Shown: piece by piece, positions 18,678 to 27,672 of the stretch
How the letters are laid out: every line of letters starts with the position of its first letter
Numbering within the stretch: the first letter of the stretch is position 1
Source of the DNA: Leptospiraceae bacterium
GTDB taxonomy: Bacteria > Spirochaetota > Leptospiria > Leptospirales > Leptospiraceae
Assembly: GCA_016708435.1 (NCBI GenBank)
Contig: JADJFV010000036.1
Location: 172,436-236,435 of the forward strand
Direction of reading: 5' to 3'
DNA: 64,000 bases
The notes under the pieces: generated by a model
Database searches by the model: none
The model's input: only the letters and a program-made list of their open reading frames with translations
Told to the model about the DNA's origin: nothing
Program-made: the position numbers and the translations under genes

Positions 18678-19622
18678 ATGAGACAAAGAATGAATTATTA
18701 TAAAATTGGATTATTTGTAATTTCGAGTATATTCATCGTTTCTGTGTTCATCATTATACTTGGAGCAGGGAATCTTTTTCAAAAAAATTTAATTCTAGAA
18801 ACCTACTTCGATGAATCCATTCAAGGTCTAGATGTAGGCTCGATCGTAAAATTTCGCGGTGTTAAAATTGGCACAGTAAAGGAAATTACATTTGTGCAAG
18901 ACAAATACAAATTAGACGCTGACAGCCCAAGCTTTTCACAGGGAAGGTATGTGCTTGTAAAAATGGCTGTAAAGAATTTCTTTAATCTAAATTCTAGAAG
19001 TGAGATAGATACCGTTGTAAAGCAAATGGTAGAAAATGGACTTCGAATAAAGCTTACCTCACAAGGTCTCACCGGAACTTCTTATCTAGAAATAGATTAT
19101 TTGAATAAAGAATCTAATGAACCACTCGGAATTAGCTGGGCGCCTAATGATGTGTATGTTCCATCCACTAAGAGCACGATTACAAAGATCGGTGCCTCTA
19201 TGGACGAGTTTCTAAAAAAATTGGATGCAGCGGATATTGAGAATATGGCGAAAAATTTGAATACATTAGTTGTCACGCTCGATGAATCGTTAAAGGCGGC
19301 AAATATAGGCGAGATGTCTACAAATGGAAATGCACTCCTTGCAGAGATTAGAGAAACTAATAAAGAACTTAAAAAAATTGTTGCTAACCCTAAAATGCAA
19401 GATCTCCCAACAAAATTAAATGAATCTCTAACACTCATGTCCCAGAGTATGAACAAACTAAACAATATGTTGAGCAATAATAATAAGGATATTTCAGTAG
19501 CAGTAGAAAATTTTAGAATCGTAACAGAAGATTTAAGAGAAGTGAGCAACAATGCAAAAAAGTATCCATCCATGTTACTTTTCGGAGAAGCTCCAAAATC
19601 TTCGGAGATGGGGAAAAAATGA
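18678..19622 (+). CDS. mlaD: MlaD-type MCE substrate-binding protein
   Basis: The 314-residue protein has one N-terminal membrane anchor (GLFVISSIFIVSVFIIILGAG) and a periplasmic MCE domain with the typical GLDVGSIVKFRGVKIGTVKEI segment (given here in short form: VKFRGVKIGTV). A helical tail of about 150 residues follows, with an Asn-rich coiled-coil stretch. MCE rings of this type form the lipid channel over the permease. A GAGGAAAAT ribosome site precedes the start. The gene overlaps the next by 4 bases (ATGA). Confidence 0.9.
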   Translation: MRQRMNYYKIGLFVISSIFIVSVFIIILGAGNLFQKNLILETYFDESIQGLDVGSIVKFRGVKIGTVKEITFVQDKYKLDADSPSFSQGRYVLVKMAVKNFFNLNSRSEIDTVVKQMVENGLRIKLTSQGLTGTSYLEIDYLNKESNEPLGISWAPNDVYVPSTKSTITKIGASMDEFLKKLDAADIENMAKNLNTLVVTLDESLKAANIGEMSTNGNALLAEIRETNKELKKIVANPKMQDLPTKLNESLTLMSQSMNKLNNMLSNNNKDISVAVENFRIVTEDLREVSNNAKKYPSMLLFGEAPKSSEMGKK

Positions 19623-20224
19623 AAAAAATAATCAGCATTTTTTGCTTTGCATTAGTCATTAGCCTCATCGGATGTGTAAGCATTTCAAAGGAAGCACCAA
19701 AGAAAAGATTTTTTGCGATTGAAGCCGACCTCTCTAAAATTAAAAAAAGCCCAACAGTCAAATTCCCAAAACTTCGTATCAATAAATTAAAAATCAATTC
19801 CAATTATGAAGGAAAGGAATTTATATATAGAAAAGACCTTGATTTTGAAAGTGACTACTACAACCAATTTTTAACATCTCCTCCTACCAACATTACCGAG
19901 CAAGTAATTACGTGGCTAAACGAAAGTAAACTATCAGAGGTAATCACAAATAGAATTAGTAGCTCTGATTCCAATTTATTGCTAGAGGGTAATATTAATT
20001 TGCTTTACGCTGATTTTTCCGGTGGTAAAATATATTCAGTAGTAGAAATTGAATTTTATCTTTCTGACAATATCAAAGACCAGGTCGTATTCAAGAAACT
20101 TTATTCAAAAAAAATACTTTCTCCAGACAAAGAACCTGTATCCATTATCCGCGCCTGGAACCAAGGACTTACTGAAATTTTAATCACACTAGAAAACGAT
20201 TTAAGAGCTATTACTTATCAGTAA
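19619..20224 (+). CDS. PqiC/ABC-transport-auxiliary lipoprotein
   Basis: The 201-residue product starts with a lipoprotein signal (CFALVISLIGC, lipobox LIGC) and continues with a domain like that of the ABC_trans_aux/PqiC family, including the opening KKRFFAIEADL strand and a late ALxxL-type helix. Such lipoproteins accompany MCE transporters and are thought to sit at the outer membrane end of the lipid path. It is the last gene of the efflux-Mla run and overlaps mlaD by 4 bases. Confidence 0.8.
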   Translation: MKKIISIFCFALVISLIGCVSISKEAPKKRFFAIEADLSKIKKSPTVKFPKLRINKLKINSNYEGKEFIYRKDLDFESDYYNQFLTSPPTNITEQVITWLNESKLSEVITNRISSSDSNLLLEGNINLLYADFSGGKIYSVVEIEFYLSDNIKDQVVFKKLYSKKILSPDKEPVSIIRAWNQGLTEILITLENDLRAITYQ

Positions 20225-20298
20225 GACTAGTAGAAAAATTATTGACTCTTTTTTTGAAAAATCCAACTCTTGTAAATAAAATAGAGAAGAGGTAAAAT

Positions 20299-20580
20299 AT
20301 GAAACAAAGTATATTCTTTCTTGTAGTGATTTCAATGCTTGGAATCCAATCCATTTCGGCAAAATGTCAATACAACTCTGATTGGAAAAAATCAGATGGT
20401 AAGCGAATCATCGTCTGTGTAAATGGTGATAGCTTTAGTGACAGAGACAAGGCAAGAGCAACATGCTCAAAGATAAAGGGTTCATCTTGTAGCACAGCTA
20501 GTTCTTTTTCTAGTTCTTGCAGTAACAATGAATGCTATGATGAGTCCGGTAAGCAAAGTAATTCTCTTTCTGGCTATTAA
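20299..20580 (+). CDS. small secreted Cys-rich protein
   Basis: The 93-residue protein has a good signal peptide (MKQSIFFLVVISMLGIQSISA) and a short mature part with six cysteines and a Ser-rich stretch (SSSCSTASSFSSSCSNNEC, shown with similar residues). The even number of cysteines fits disulfide bonding in the periplasm. A GAGAAGAGG ribosome site lies before the ATG. I recognise no family. It is separated from the Mla operon by 74 bases and followed by a hairpin. Confidence 0.65.
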   Translation: MKQSIFFLVVISMLGIQSISAKCQYNSDWKKSDGKRIIVCVNGDSFSDRDKARATCSKIKGSSCSTASSFSSSCSNNECYDESGKQSNSLSGY

Positions 20581-20611
20581 CAACTAATGACAATTAACCC
20601 CTTTTAAAATG

Positions 20612-20652
20612 TCTCATAGCATTTGTTTTTCAGAATACTCAATGCTATGAGA
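20612..20652. terminator. 12-bp perfect hairpin between convergent genes
   Basis: TCTCATAGCATT (20612-20623) pairs exactly with AATGCTATGAGA (20641-20652) across a 17-base loop. It lies between the small secreted protein (plus) and the CoA-disulfide reductase (minus), where a two-way terminator is expected. Neither side has a long T run, so a role as a processing or stability element is also possible. Confidence 0.5.
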
Positions 20653-20767
20653 TAAAACGCACACCCTTTGTGTTCTTGGACAGACAACGATGCCTATCCT
20701 ACCGTTTTTTGCTTCACATTTTTTTATTCCTATTTCAACTCTCTGTGCACTTTGCGGTAATTAAAAG

Positions 20768-22411
20768 TTACCCCTTAAAGAGTAGCTCAATGCTTTTAAA
20801 TCCACCAGAAATATTATAGACTTTAGAGAAACCGGACTGCAACAAAATTCTGGCGGCCAGATGTCCACGAAAACCTACTTGACAATGGACAAAAATTTCC
20901 TTATCCTTTGGAACCTCAGAAAGTCTTTTACGCAAATCCGGCAAAGGAATATTAACCGCAGTTGGAAATTTGCCAGCGGAGAATTCGTTTGGATTGCGCA
21001 CATCTAAGACATACAGTGATTTGTCTTTGGCATACGAGTTTAAAAATTCTTTTACAGTCACAGTAGGACTAAAACCTTGTCGATCATTGGAAGAAACAAA
21101 AGCTGCCATGTTCACAGGATCATTTGCAGAAGAAAAAGGAGGCGCATAACAAAGATCTAACTCTTCTAAGTCCTCAATGTGAAGACCACCAAGAATTGCA
21201 GTTGCAATCACATCGACTCTTTTCTCAACACCTTCTTCTCCAAAGGCTTGCGCTCCTAGAACTTTACCAGTCTCATTTGAATAAGTTAATTTCAAACTCA
21301 ACTGCTTCGATCCCGGATAATAACCAGCATGATGATTAGGATGAACTGTTACAGAAGAGGCTGAAATATTTTGTGTTTGTTTTTCTGTGAGTCCAGTCAT
21401 CGCATACACTTTATTAAATATCTTAACTACGGAAGAACCGATAGAGCCGGAGTATTTTTTTCGTTCTCCACAGGCATTGGCTCCCGCAACACGTCCTTGG
21501 CGATTCGCAGGACCTGCAAGCGGTATACGCGTCTTATCCCCTGTGATTCGATTCGTAATTTCAGCCATATCGCCGACTACAAGAATAGAAGGATCGGAGG
21601 ATTCCATAAATTCATTTACAACGACACCACCTGTTTTACCAATTTCTAAGCCGGACTGTTTAGCTAGTTCTAACTCTGGACGAACACCGATAGAAAATAA
21701 AATCATCTCAGCAGGAACTTTTGCACCAGTTTCTAAAATTAGATTTTTTGTAGCAGGTTCATATCCTACCGCAGAATCTGAGGTAATAACATTGATTCCT
21801 TTTTCAACTAAGGTTCTTTTTATCGATTCAGCAAATTCAGGATCTGCAATTGGCATTACATGCTCATACTTTTCTACGAGGCTAACTTTGAGTCCGCGCT
21901 CTACGAGAGCTTCTGCCATTTCGAGACCAATGAAACCAGCACCAACGACGACAGCGTTCTTAGGAGAATTTGCGTCAATGAAATTATGAATCCGATCCAT
22001 ATCATCAATATCTCTAAGCGTAAAAGCATTCTCATTCGATATATTAGGAATTGACGGCAAAATAGGATTAGCCCCTTGTGAAAGAATTAGCTTATCATAG
22101 AAAACCTTTTCCTCACCATTGGCGGATTTTACTAGGACAAATTTCTCTTGTCGATTGATTTGAATTGCTTCTGTTCCGAGACGAACTAAAATCCGATAGC
22201 GTGAATAAAAACTGTCAGGAGTTTGTAAAATTAGGTTACTCCTAGATTTAATCTCTCCTGAAATATAATAAGGCAGACCGCAATTGGCAAATGATATATA
22301 GCCACCTCTCTCTAAGATTGTAATCTCAGCCAATTCATCAGACCGTCTTGCTCTTGCTGCTGCCGTAGCACCACCAGCAACACCACCAATAATTAAAATC
22401 TTCCTGTTCAT
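20768..22411 (-). CDS. CoA-disulfide reductase with C-terminal rhodanese domain
   Basis: The 547-residue flavoprotein has an N-terminal FAD fold (GGVAGGATAAARARR), the single active-site Cys44 in SFANCGLPYY that marks CoA-disulfide reductases, a second nucleotide-binding GAGFIGLEMAE, and a C-terminal rhodanese domain whose catalytic Cys510 lies in HCQVGFRGH. In the family, such fusions reduce CoA disulfides, CoA persulfides or polysulfides using NAD(P)H. A role in sulfane-sulfur or persulfide handling is likely. The ATG has a GAGGG ribosome site. A CsoR/CstR-like palindrome lies just upstream, which fits persulfide-responsive control. Confidence 0.9.
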   Translation of the reverse strand: MNRKILIIGGVAGGATAAARARRSDELAEITILERGGYISFANCGLPYYISGEIKSRSNLILQTPDSFYSRYRILVRLGTEAIQINRQEKFVLVKSANGEEKVFYDKLILSQGANPILPSIPNISNENAFTLRDIDDMDRIHNFIDANSPKNAVVVGAGFIGLEMAEALVERGLKVSLVEKYEHVMPIADPEFAESIKRTLVEKGINVITSDSAVGYEPATKNLILETGAKVPAEMILFSIGVRPELELAKQSGLEIGKTGGVVVNEFMESSDPSILVVGDMAEITNRITGDKTRIPLAGPANRQGRVAGANACGERKKYSGSIGSSVVKIFNKVYAMTGLTEKQTQNISASSVTVHPNHHAGYYPGSKQLSLKLTYSNETGKVLGAQAFGEEGVEKRVDVIATAILGGLHIEDLEELDLCYAPPFSSANDPVNMAAFVSSNDRQGFSPTVTVKEFLNSYAKDKSLYVLDVRNPNEFSAGKFPTAVNIPLPDLRKRLSEVPKDKEIFVHCQVGFRGHLAARILLQSGFSKVYNISGGFKSIELLFKG

Positions 22412-22435
22412 AAAATCCCTCTTTTATTACATACC

Positions 22436-22451
22436 ATACCCCACAGGGTAT
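22436..22451. promoter_or_regulatory. CsoR/CstR-like operator palindrome
   Basis: ATACCC-CACA-GGGTAT is a 16-base inverted repeat 24 bases upstream of the CoA-disulfide reductase start. Operators of the CsoR/CstR/FrmR repressor family have the same ATACCC...GGGTAT form. CstR of Staphylococcus controls persulfide-handling genes, including rhodaneses. No repressor gene of this family is in the window. Confidence 0.5.
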
Positions 22452-22466
22452 ATTGCAACTAAAAAA

Positions 22467-23921
22467 TTATTCGAAAATTCTATTTACTGCGTTGAGTGAG
22501 CCTAAAACGACAGCAGGAATTCCTTGCCCCGGAAATACTGTGTCTCCTACGAGGTATAAATTAGCAAAAGGTGGATTATTTGGTGTCATAAAGAGCAAAT
22601 TCGACCGAACCGAATGTGAAATTCCTCCAACAAAACCATTTTTACGTTTCGTATAAAATTCAAACGTATTAGGAGTGCCGTCTAGTGGATAAAGTTTATT
22701 TGCCGCTCTAAACTCAGGAAATGCGAAGTCAAACTCTTCTAGTATAAAACTGGTTGTAAGTTCTTTCTTTTTTTTATAAGCATCTTTACTCAAAGCTCGC
22801 CATTCATTTGGATTTGTGTGTGTAGAAATTGTCACAGTTCTAAATCCTTCCGGCGCTCTCTCTCGATCTTGTGCATGAGAGAAAGATACAAAAAAAGCCT
22901 GTGCGTCACAATTAGGGATTTTATTTCGACTGTGAATCTGATAATAGAGTGAAGGTAATTCTATAGAAGATTCTATCGCAAAATAAATAGTAAACGCACC
23001 TGGAGCAACTTTGTATTTTTTTGATTGCGAAAGAAAATACTTTTGTATTTCTCCTTCCGTAATTTCTGCCATATTCCAAATCGTTAAATTGGAAACAATT
23101 CCTTTAGATTTATAGACATTTCCTTTTTCTGAAATTACTTCATAGTAATTTTTCTTACGGGTAATAGATATTACCTTTTCTTTTAAAACAATGTCTCCAT
23201 TCAACTCTTTGAATTTATTTAAAACTAATTCAGCAGGCTTATACATTCCACCTAGCGGATAATAAGTTTCAGCCGGATAAGCAAGTCCCATTGCCGCAGT
23301 AAGCATTGGCGCCATATCGGATCGACTCTGAGTAGTAATTAACAATTGCTCATCAATAAATTTACGAAAAGGAAGACTATTTATTCTAAAATTTCCCATT
23401 TCTTTTGATACAGATTTAAAGAGTTCGGGTATCATTTGAACCTTATTCAAATTATTCCATTTCATTAAAGAAACAAGATCAAAAACACTTCGAGGCGGAA
23501 TTTTTTTATTTTGATCAATGAATTCCCACGCAAGTTTCTCTAGTGTAAATATTTTTTCCCAGAACTGATTCATTTTATTTTCCGGAAAATGGTAATTTAC
23601 CTCTTCTAGCCATTTTTCAGAATTTGAATAGCGTGTAATAACTGCATTGCCCATTTTAACAATCATACCGGGATCAATTCGTATCAAATCAGGCTTAATT
23701 TCTAATTCGTGAAATAGCTTTCCGACAGGTTGATGAGAACTAACTCCACTAAAAGTAGTAGCCCCCACATCAAACAAAAAGTTTTTCCTGCGAAAATAAG
23801 ACGCACAACCGCCAATCAGATGATGCGCTTCGAGTATAGTTACCTTCATTCCACGCTTTTGCAAAAGCGACGCAGCGGCTATTCCACCGTATCCTGCACC
23901 AATCACTATATAATCTTGCAT
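22467..23921 (-). CDS. CrtI/CrtISO-type FAD-dependent oxidoreductase
   Basis: The 484-residue protein opens with a dinucleotide-binding motif (DYIVIGAGYGGIAAASLLQK) and the conserved GGCASYFRRKNFLFDVGATTF segment of phytoene desaturase/carotene isomerase-like enzymes (positions 2-60). It ends with LYLVGDTVFPGQGIPAVVLG, the usual C-terminal FAD motif of the group. Carotenoid desaturation or isomerisation, or saturation of another polyprenyl or retinoid lipid, is plausible. No other carotenoid genes are nearby, so the substrate is open. A GGAG site precedes the ATG; the gene leads into the CoA-disulfide reductase after 55 bases. Confidence 0.75.
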   Translation of the reverse strand: MQDYIVIGAGYGGIAAASLLQKRGMKVTILEAHHLIGGCASYFRRKNFLFDVGATTFSGVSSHQPVGKLFHELEIKPDLIRIDPGMIVKMGNAVITRYSNSEKWLEEVNYHFPENKMNQFWEKIFTLEKLAWEFIDQNKKIPPRSVFDLVSLMKWNNLNKVQMIPELFKSVSKEMGNFRINSLPFRKFIDEQLLITTQSRSDMAPMLTAAMGLAYPAETYYPLGGMYKPAELVLNKFKELNGDIVLKEKVISITRKKNYYEVISEKGNVYKSKGIVSNLTIWNMAEITEGEIQKYFLSQSKKYKVAPGAFTIYFAIESSIELPSLYYQIHSRNKIPNCDAQAFFVSFSHAQDRERAPEGFRTVTISTHTNPNEWRALSKDAYKKKKELTTSFILEEFDFAFPEFRAANKLYPLDGTPNTFEFYTKRKNGFVGGISHSVRSNLLFMTPNNPPFANLYLVGDTVFPGQGIPAVVLGSLNAVNRIFE

Positions 23922-24102
23922 GTAATACTCCGATGACGATTGTCAGAATGGATTATTAAAGAATAAAGCCTATTACTTCAAGCAATTTTTTTTTGTTCGC
24001 AAGAGTATGGATTTTCTTTTTTCCTCTCAGCCTAAGACTCTTAAAAAAAAATCTTGCTTTTACAAAATGGATAAATACGATTCCATTTGCTCAGGAGAAA
24101 TT

Positions 24103-25572
24103 ATGCCAGATATCAAGTATGTTTGTCTTTCCGATTTGCACTTTGGTGCACAAAATAGTCTTTTAACTAAGCTCACTTCAGATGGATTAAAGCCAAATTT
24201 TTTAGAGCCAAGTCCTGTCCTGATTTCGCTCGTAGAAAACCTCAGACTTCTAATTGAGCAAAATCAAGATAAATCGCAAAAACCAAATTTAATCCTCCTA
24301 GGGGATATTCTGGAATTAGCGTTATGCGAAACCAACGAAGCCGGAATGGTATTTGACAGATTTGTAGATTTAATTCTTCCGAAAGGCAAAGAGCTGTTTG
24401 CCAATGTATACTATATACCAGGCAATCACGATCATCATTTATGGGAAATAGCTCGCGAGTCTCAATATGTGCGATATATAGAAAGAATGGATGATAAGAA
24501 TAACCTCCCACCAATGTGGCATACAACGAATATATTCATCGAGAACACACAACATCCCACTCGATGCGACTTCATGAATGGGATCATACAAAATAACGAA
24601 CATTTAAAAAATTTTCATGTGCAAGTAGCCTATCCTAATTTTGGATTGCTAAATGAATCTAGCGGCAAATCAGTCTTATTCCACCATGGACATTTCTTAG
24701 AAGACATCTATACTCTAATGAGCACTGTCAAAACTTATATATTTCCCAATCAATCCATTCCCGAAGATATTTGGGATATCGAAAAAGAAAACTTTGCATG
24801 GATTGATTTTTTTTGGTCAACTATGGGCAGATCAGGGCAAGTAGGTAAGGGAGTAGAATTAATCTATGATAAAATGACAGACGAAGACAAATTTTCGGAA
24901 TTGTTGCACAACATCGCAGTGAAGATTACTCAAAACATAAAAAAGAGTGAGAACGAAGCGGCAACTACATTATTCCGCAAACTCTCCCGTTTCTTTATTC
25001 GATTCATTCCCGGACGTAAAATAGAAAAAATTGTTTATGCCTTTTTACGAGTTACACTGGGAACAATTGCAAAGCATGAGCGCACAGATAATAGTGGAAG
25101 TCTTTCGCAAGAAATGAGAGACAAACTTAACCACTATCTGGACAAAGTTTTATTTAGACAAATCAGTAGAGAACGAAAGGACAAAGCTCCGAAGGAAATC
25201 CAATTTGTGTTCGGGCATACTCATAAGCCTTTCGTAGAACCTATGGCTAATCCCCATTATGCAAAGCCGGTTCAAGTAGTAAATACAGGCGGTTGGGTTG
25301 TTGATACCGTTGATCGAAAAGAAACCTACGGTGGAGCAGTTATTTTAATTGATGAGAATCTAAATATTGCTCCTGTTCAAATGTATAGAGAATGCTATCA
25401 ACTAAGGGCGGCTAAGGTCTGTATACTTCCTAATACAGTTGAAAACGAATTCTCGATTCGAATCTCTAAATTGATTTCAGAAAATCAAAAATCGCTTCAA
25501 TCATTTTCTGAAACTGTAGATAAAGAAATAGATTTACGCATTATAAATTTAAAAGCGAAAATAGAGAAGTAA
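24103..25572 (+). CDS. calcineurin-like metallophosphoesterase
   Basis: I use the ATG at 24103, preceded by AGGAGAAATT, rather than the in-frame ATG 96 bases upstream, because the conserved domain starts at once (PDIKYVCLSDLHFGA). The 489-residue enzyme has all the metal-site motifs: DLH, GDILE, GNHDHH and FGHTHKPF, with a further His in FHHGHFLED. A 150-residue helical insertion separates the halves. It is soluble and cytoplasmic by appearance. The substrate is unknown. Confidence 0.82.
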   Translation: MPDIKYVCLSDLHFGAQNSLLTKLTSDGLKPNFLEPSPVLISLVENLRLLIEQNQDKSQKPNLILLGDILELALCETNEAGMVFDRFVDLILPKGKELFANVYYIPGNHDHHLWEIARESQYVRYIERMDDKNNLPPMWHTTNIFIENTQHPTRCDFMNGIIQNNEHLKNFHVQVAYPNFGLLNESSGKSVLFHHGHFLEDIYTLMSTVKTYIFPNQSIPEDIWDIEKENFAWIDFFWSTMGRSGQVGKGVELIYDKMTDEDKFSELLHNIAVKITQNIKKSENEAATTLFRKLSRFFIRFIPGRKIEKIVYAFLRVTLGTIAKHERTDNSGSLSQEMRDKLNHYLDKVLFRQISRERKDKAPKEIQFVFGHTHKPFVEPMANPHYAKPVQVVNTGGWVVDTVDRKETYGGAVILIDENLNIAPVQMYRECYQLRAAKVCILPNTVENEFSIRISKLISENQKSLQSFSETVDKEIDLRIINLKAKIEK

Positions 25573-25582
25573 GGATAACGGC

Positions 25583-25847
25583 TGTCATTCCCGAAATTTT
25601 TTATCGGGAATCTCAAGGTATTGAGATCCCCGATATCGCTCAATGTCATTAAGATAAGAGTTTTTCACCACGAAGAGCACGAAGTTCACGAAGGGGTTTA
25701 TGAAGAAATCCTGTCTTTTCTTCGTGTTCTTCGTGCCCTTCGTGGTGAAATTTTTCTTAGTTTTCCTTAACTTAATGACATTGCCCGATATCGCTTGGCG
25801 ATAGTGGATGCAGAAGTATCGCATCGGGTGGAATTTCGGGGATGACA
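25583..25847. repeat. palindromic repeat (copy 1) interrupted by a MITE-like insertion
   Basis: The outer element begins TGTCATTCCCGAAATTT and ends GGAATTTCGGGGATGACA, so its ends are inverted repeats. It holds internal hairpins (CCCGAAATTTTTTATCGGG and GGTATTGAGATCC regions). A second, uninterrupted copy of about 105 bases lies at 55222-55326. Here the unit is split at the sequence CCCGATATCGCT by the element at 25641-25783. This palindromic DNA fills most of the gap between the metallophosphoesterase and the GMC gene. Confidence 0.8.
25641..25783. mobile_element. MITE-like element with 13-bp terminal inverted repeats, nested in another repeat
   Basis: The 143-base unit is bounded by CAATGTCATTAAG and its exact complement CTTAATGACATTG. 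Inside, near-palindromic arms (CACCACGAAGAGCACGAAG and its complement) form a long hairpin. It is flanked on both sides by CCCGATATCGCT (25629-25640 and 25784-25795), which occurs only once in the uninterrupted outer repeat, so it looks like a 12-bp target duplication. A second copy lies at 45250-45440. There is no room for a transposase, so mobility would have to be supplied in trans. Confidence 0.8.
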
Positions 25848-25870
25848 AAGTAAAAATGGAGAGAGTGTTT

Positions 25871-27586
25871 ATGTATGAAGCGGTGATTATTGGTAGTGGC
25901 TTTGGAGGCGGGATTAATGCCTGTCGTTTGAGTAAAAAATGGCCTGGCGGCAAAGTGTTAGTATTCGAGCGAGGGAAGCGTTACCCGATGTATTCTTTTG
26001 CAAGAACTCCGCATGAAATGTCTAAGAACTTTTGGAATATTCCATCCGAGACTAAGGGCGGTAATCCGCAGGATGAAGAAACAAAAGGATTATTCGATAT
26101 TCGCAATTTCAAACGGATGGATGCTGTGATTTCCGCTGGACTTGGCGGAGGTTCTCTGATTTACGCAAACGTTTTCTTAGAGCCTCCGGATTGGGTTTTC
26201 AATGAACGCTGGCCTGAGACTTGTAAAAAAGAAAAGCTACAACCTTATTACAAAGTTGCAAAAGAGGTATTAGGCGCAAGACCCATTCCGACTAACGATG
26301 ATCCTAGAAGAAAAATAAAACGCACAGAAAGATTTCAACAAGTCGCAAAAGAAATGGGGCACAATTCTCAGTTGCTCGACTTGAATGTCTTCTTTGGAAA
26401 TGATTTTCAAAAACCTACCGATATTGGAGTGCAAGAAAAAAATCGTTATGGAGCTTTACAGACTTCTTGCACCTACTGCGGAGAATGCGATGTAGGCTGC
26501 AATACTCATTCTAAAAATACACTCGACTTAAACTACCTCTATGTTGCGGAAAATGTTCATAAGGCGGAGATTCGCACCGAGCATTTAGTAAAGAAAATTA
26601 TTCCTCTGGATGCAAGCGGCAAAGAAGATATAACTGCTGATGGAAAAAATGGATATAGAATTTACTTTTCAGATTTAACAAAACAGGTAAATTCTAGCAG
26701 GGACGGGTTTGTTGATACGAGAAGAATCGTATTATCCGCTGGAGCATTAGGCTCAACAGAGTTACTTTTAAAATGCAAAAACGAATTTAAAACTCTTCCT
26801 AACATTTCTTCTAAACTCGGTGAGCATTTTTCTGGAAACGGAGATTTCCTGTCTTTTGTAATCAAAGGCAAAGAAGAATCCAATCCAAACTATGGACCTG
26901 TCATTACGCAAGCCACTGATTTTAATCTATTTAAGGATCCAGATAAAAAGCGAGCCTTTGTTTTAGAAGATGCGAGCTACCCGGCATTTGCCTCTTGGGC
27001 GGCTAATTCCATTCCTACTCCATCACTTTGGAAATCTATCAAGTCAGTAGTAAAAGACATTTGGTTAAAGATTACAAAAGAAGGAAGTGCCTATGGTCGA
27101 TCTGGATATATTTTTAATGACTTATTAGCAAACGATATGTCCCAAAACTCAAGCGTTCTTCTTTTTATGGGAGTGGATAATTCCAATGGAAAAATGTTTT
27201 TAAAAGACGGAGAATTAGAAATAGATTGGACCCAAGAAGAAAGCATGCCTCTATATGAAAAAATTCTAGAAGTATCAAAAAGATTTTATGAAATCACAAA
27301 GGCAAAATTTTGGTTTCCACTGTTTAATTGGAATGCAATCACAAAAGACAATGTCACAGTCCACGCCTTAGGTGGATGCGTGTTAGCCGATACTCCCGAT
27401 AAAGGTGTTACTAGTGCCAACCGCAAAACTTTCGGACAAGTGTTTGGATATGAAAATCTTTTCGTTGCAGATGGAAGCATTGTTCCCACAGCAGTAGGTG
27501 CAAATCCAATCGCCACTATCAGTGCCCTATCCGAAATGGTCGCCGAGGGGATAACAGGCATTAAACCTGACTCTAGTTTGAAGTAA
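25871..27586 (+). CDS. GMC-family oxidoreductase (cholesterol-oxidase-like)
   Basis: I start at the ATG at 25871, preceded by GGAGAG; earlier in-frame codons are translated repeat DNA. The 571-residue flavoprotein opens with the FAD motif GSGFGGGINACRL. It carries an unusual four-cysteine run (CTYCGECDVGC) and ends with GGCVLADTPDKGVT plus VADGSIVPTAVGANPIATIS, the GMC C-terminal signature. This layout is that of ChoD-like oxidases of actinobacteria rather than choline dehydrogenases. A hydroxylated sterol, steroid-like or lipid substrate is inferred, not shown. It heads the lipid/signalling cluster; an SDR follows after 86 bases. Confidence 0.85.
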   Translation: MYEAVIIGSGFGGGINACRLSKKWPGGKVLVFERGKRYPMYSFARTPHEMSKNFWNIPSETKGGNPQDEETKGLFDIRNFKRMDAVISAGLGGGSLIYANVFLEPPDWVFNERWPETCKKEKLQPYYKVAKEVLGARPIPTNDDPRRKIKRTERFQQVAKEMGHNSQLLDLNVFFGNDFQKPTDIGVQEKNRYGALQTSCTYCGECDVGCNTHSKNTLDLNYLYVAENVHKAEIRTEHLVKKIIPLDASGKEDITADGKNGYRIYFSDLTKQVNSSRDGFVDTRRIVLSAGALGSTELLLKCKNEFKTLPNISSKLGEHFSGNGDFLSFVIKGKEESNPNYGPVITQATDFNLFKDPDKKRAFVLEDASYPAFASWAANSIPTPSLWKSIKSVVKDIWLKITKEGSAYGRSGYIFNDLLANDMSQNSSVLLFMGVDNSNGKMFLKDGELEIDWTQEESMPLYEKILEVSKRFYEITKAKFWFPLFNWNAITKDNVTVHALGGCVLADTPDKGVTSANRKTFGQVFGYENLFVADGSIVPTAVGANPIATISALSEMVAEGITGIKPDSSLK

Positions 27587-27672
27587 AGAGGTTTATCTTA
27601 GTATAAATAGAGTAATAGTGTTTGCAAAATTGGAATGCCTAAATATTGTATTCCAATCTAGGAAGGAAAAGG

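Noticed and set aside
21371..22054. Plus frames of up to 200 codons opposite the CoA-disulfide reductase
   Set aside because: Antisense shadows of a well-supported flavoprotein.
25583..25847. CRISPR array reading of the repeated blocks
   Set aside because: The repeats are palindromic, not regularly spaced, and lack spacers or cas genes.
25585..25953. 122-codon minus-strand frame across the repeat region (contains FTTKGTKNTKK)
   Set aside because: It is a translation of the two palindromic repeats and runs antisense to the GMC gene start; such repeat-derived peptides are common annotation artefacts.
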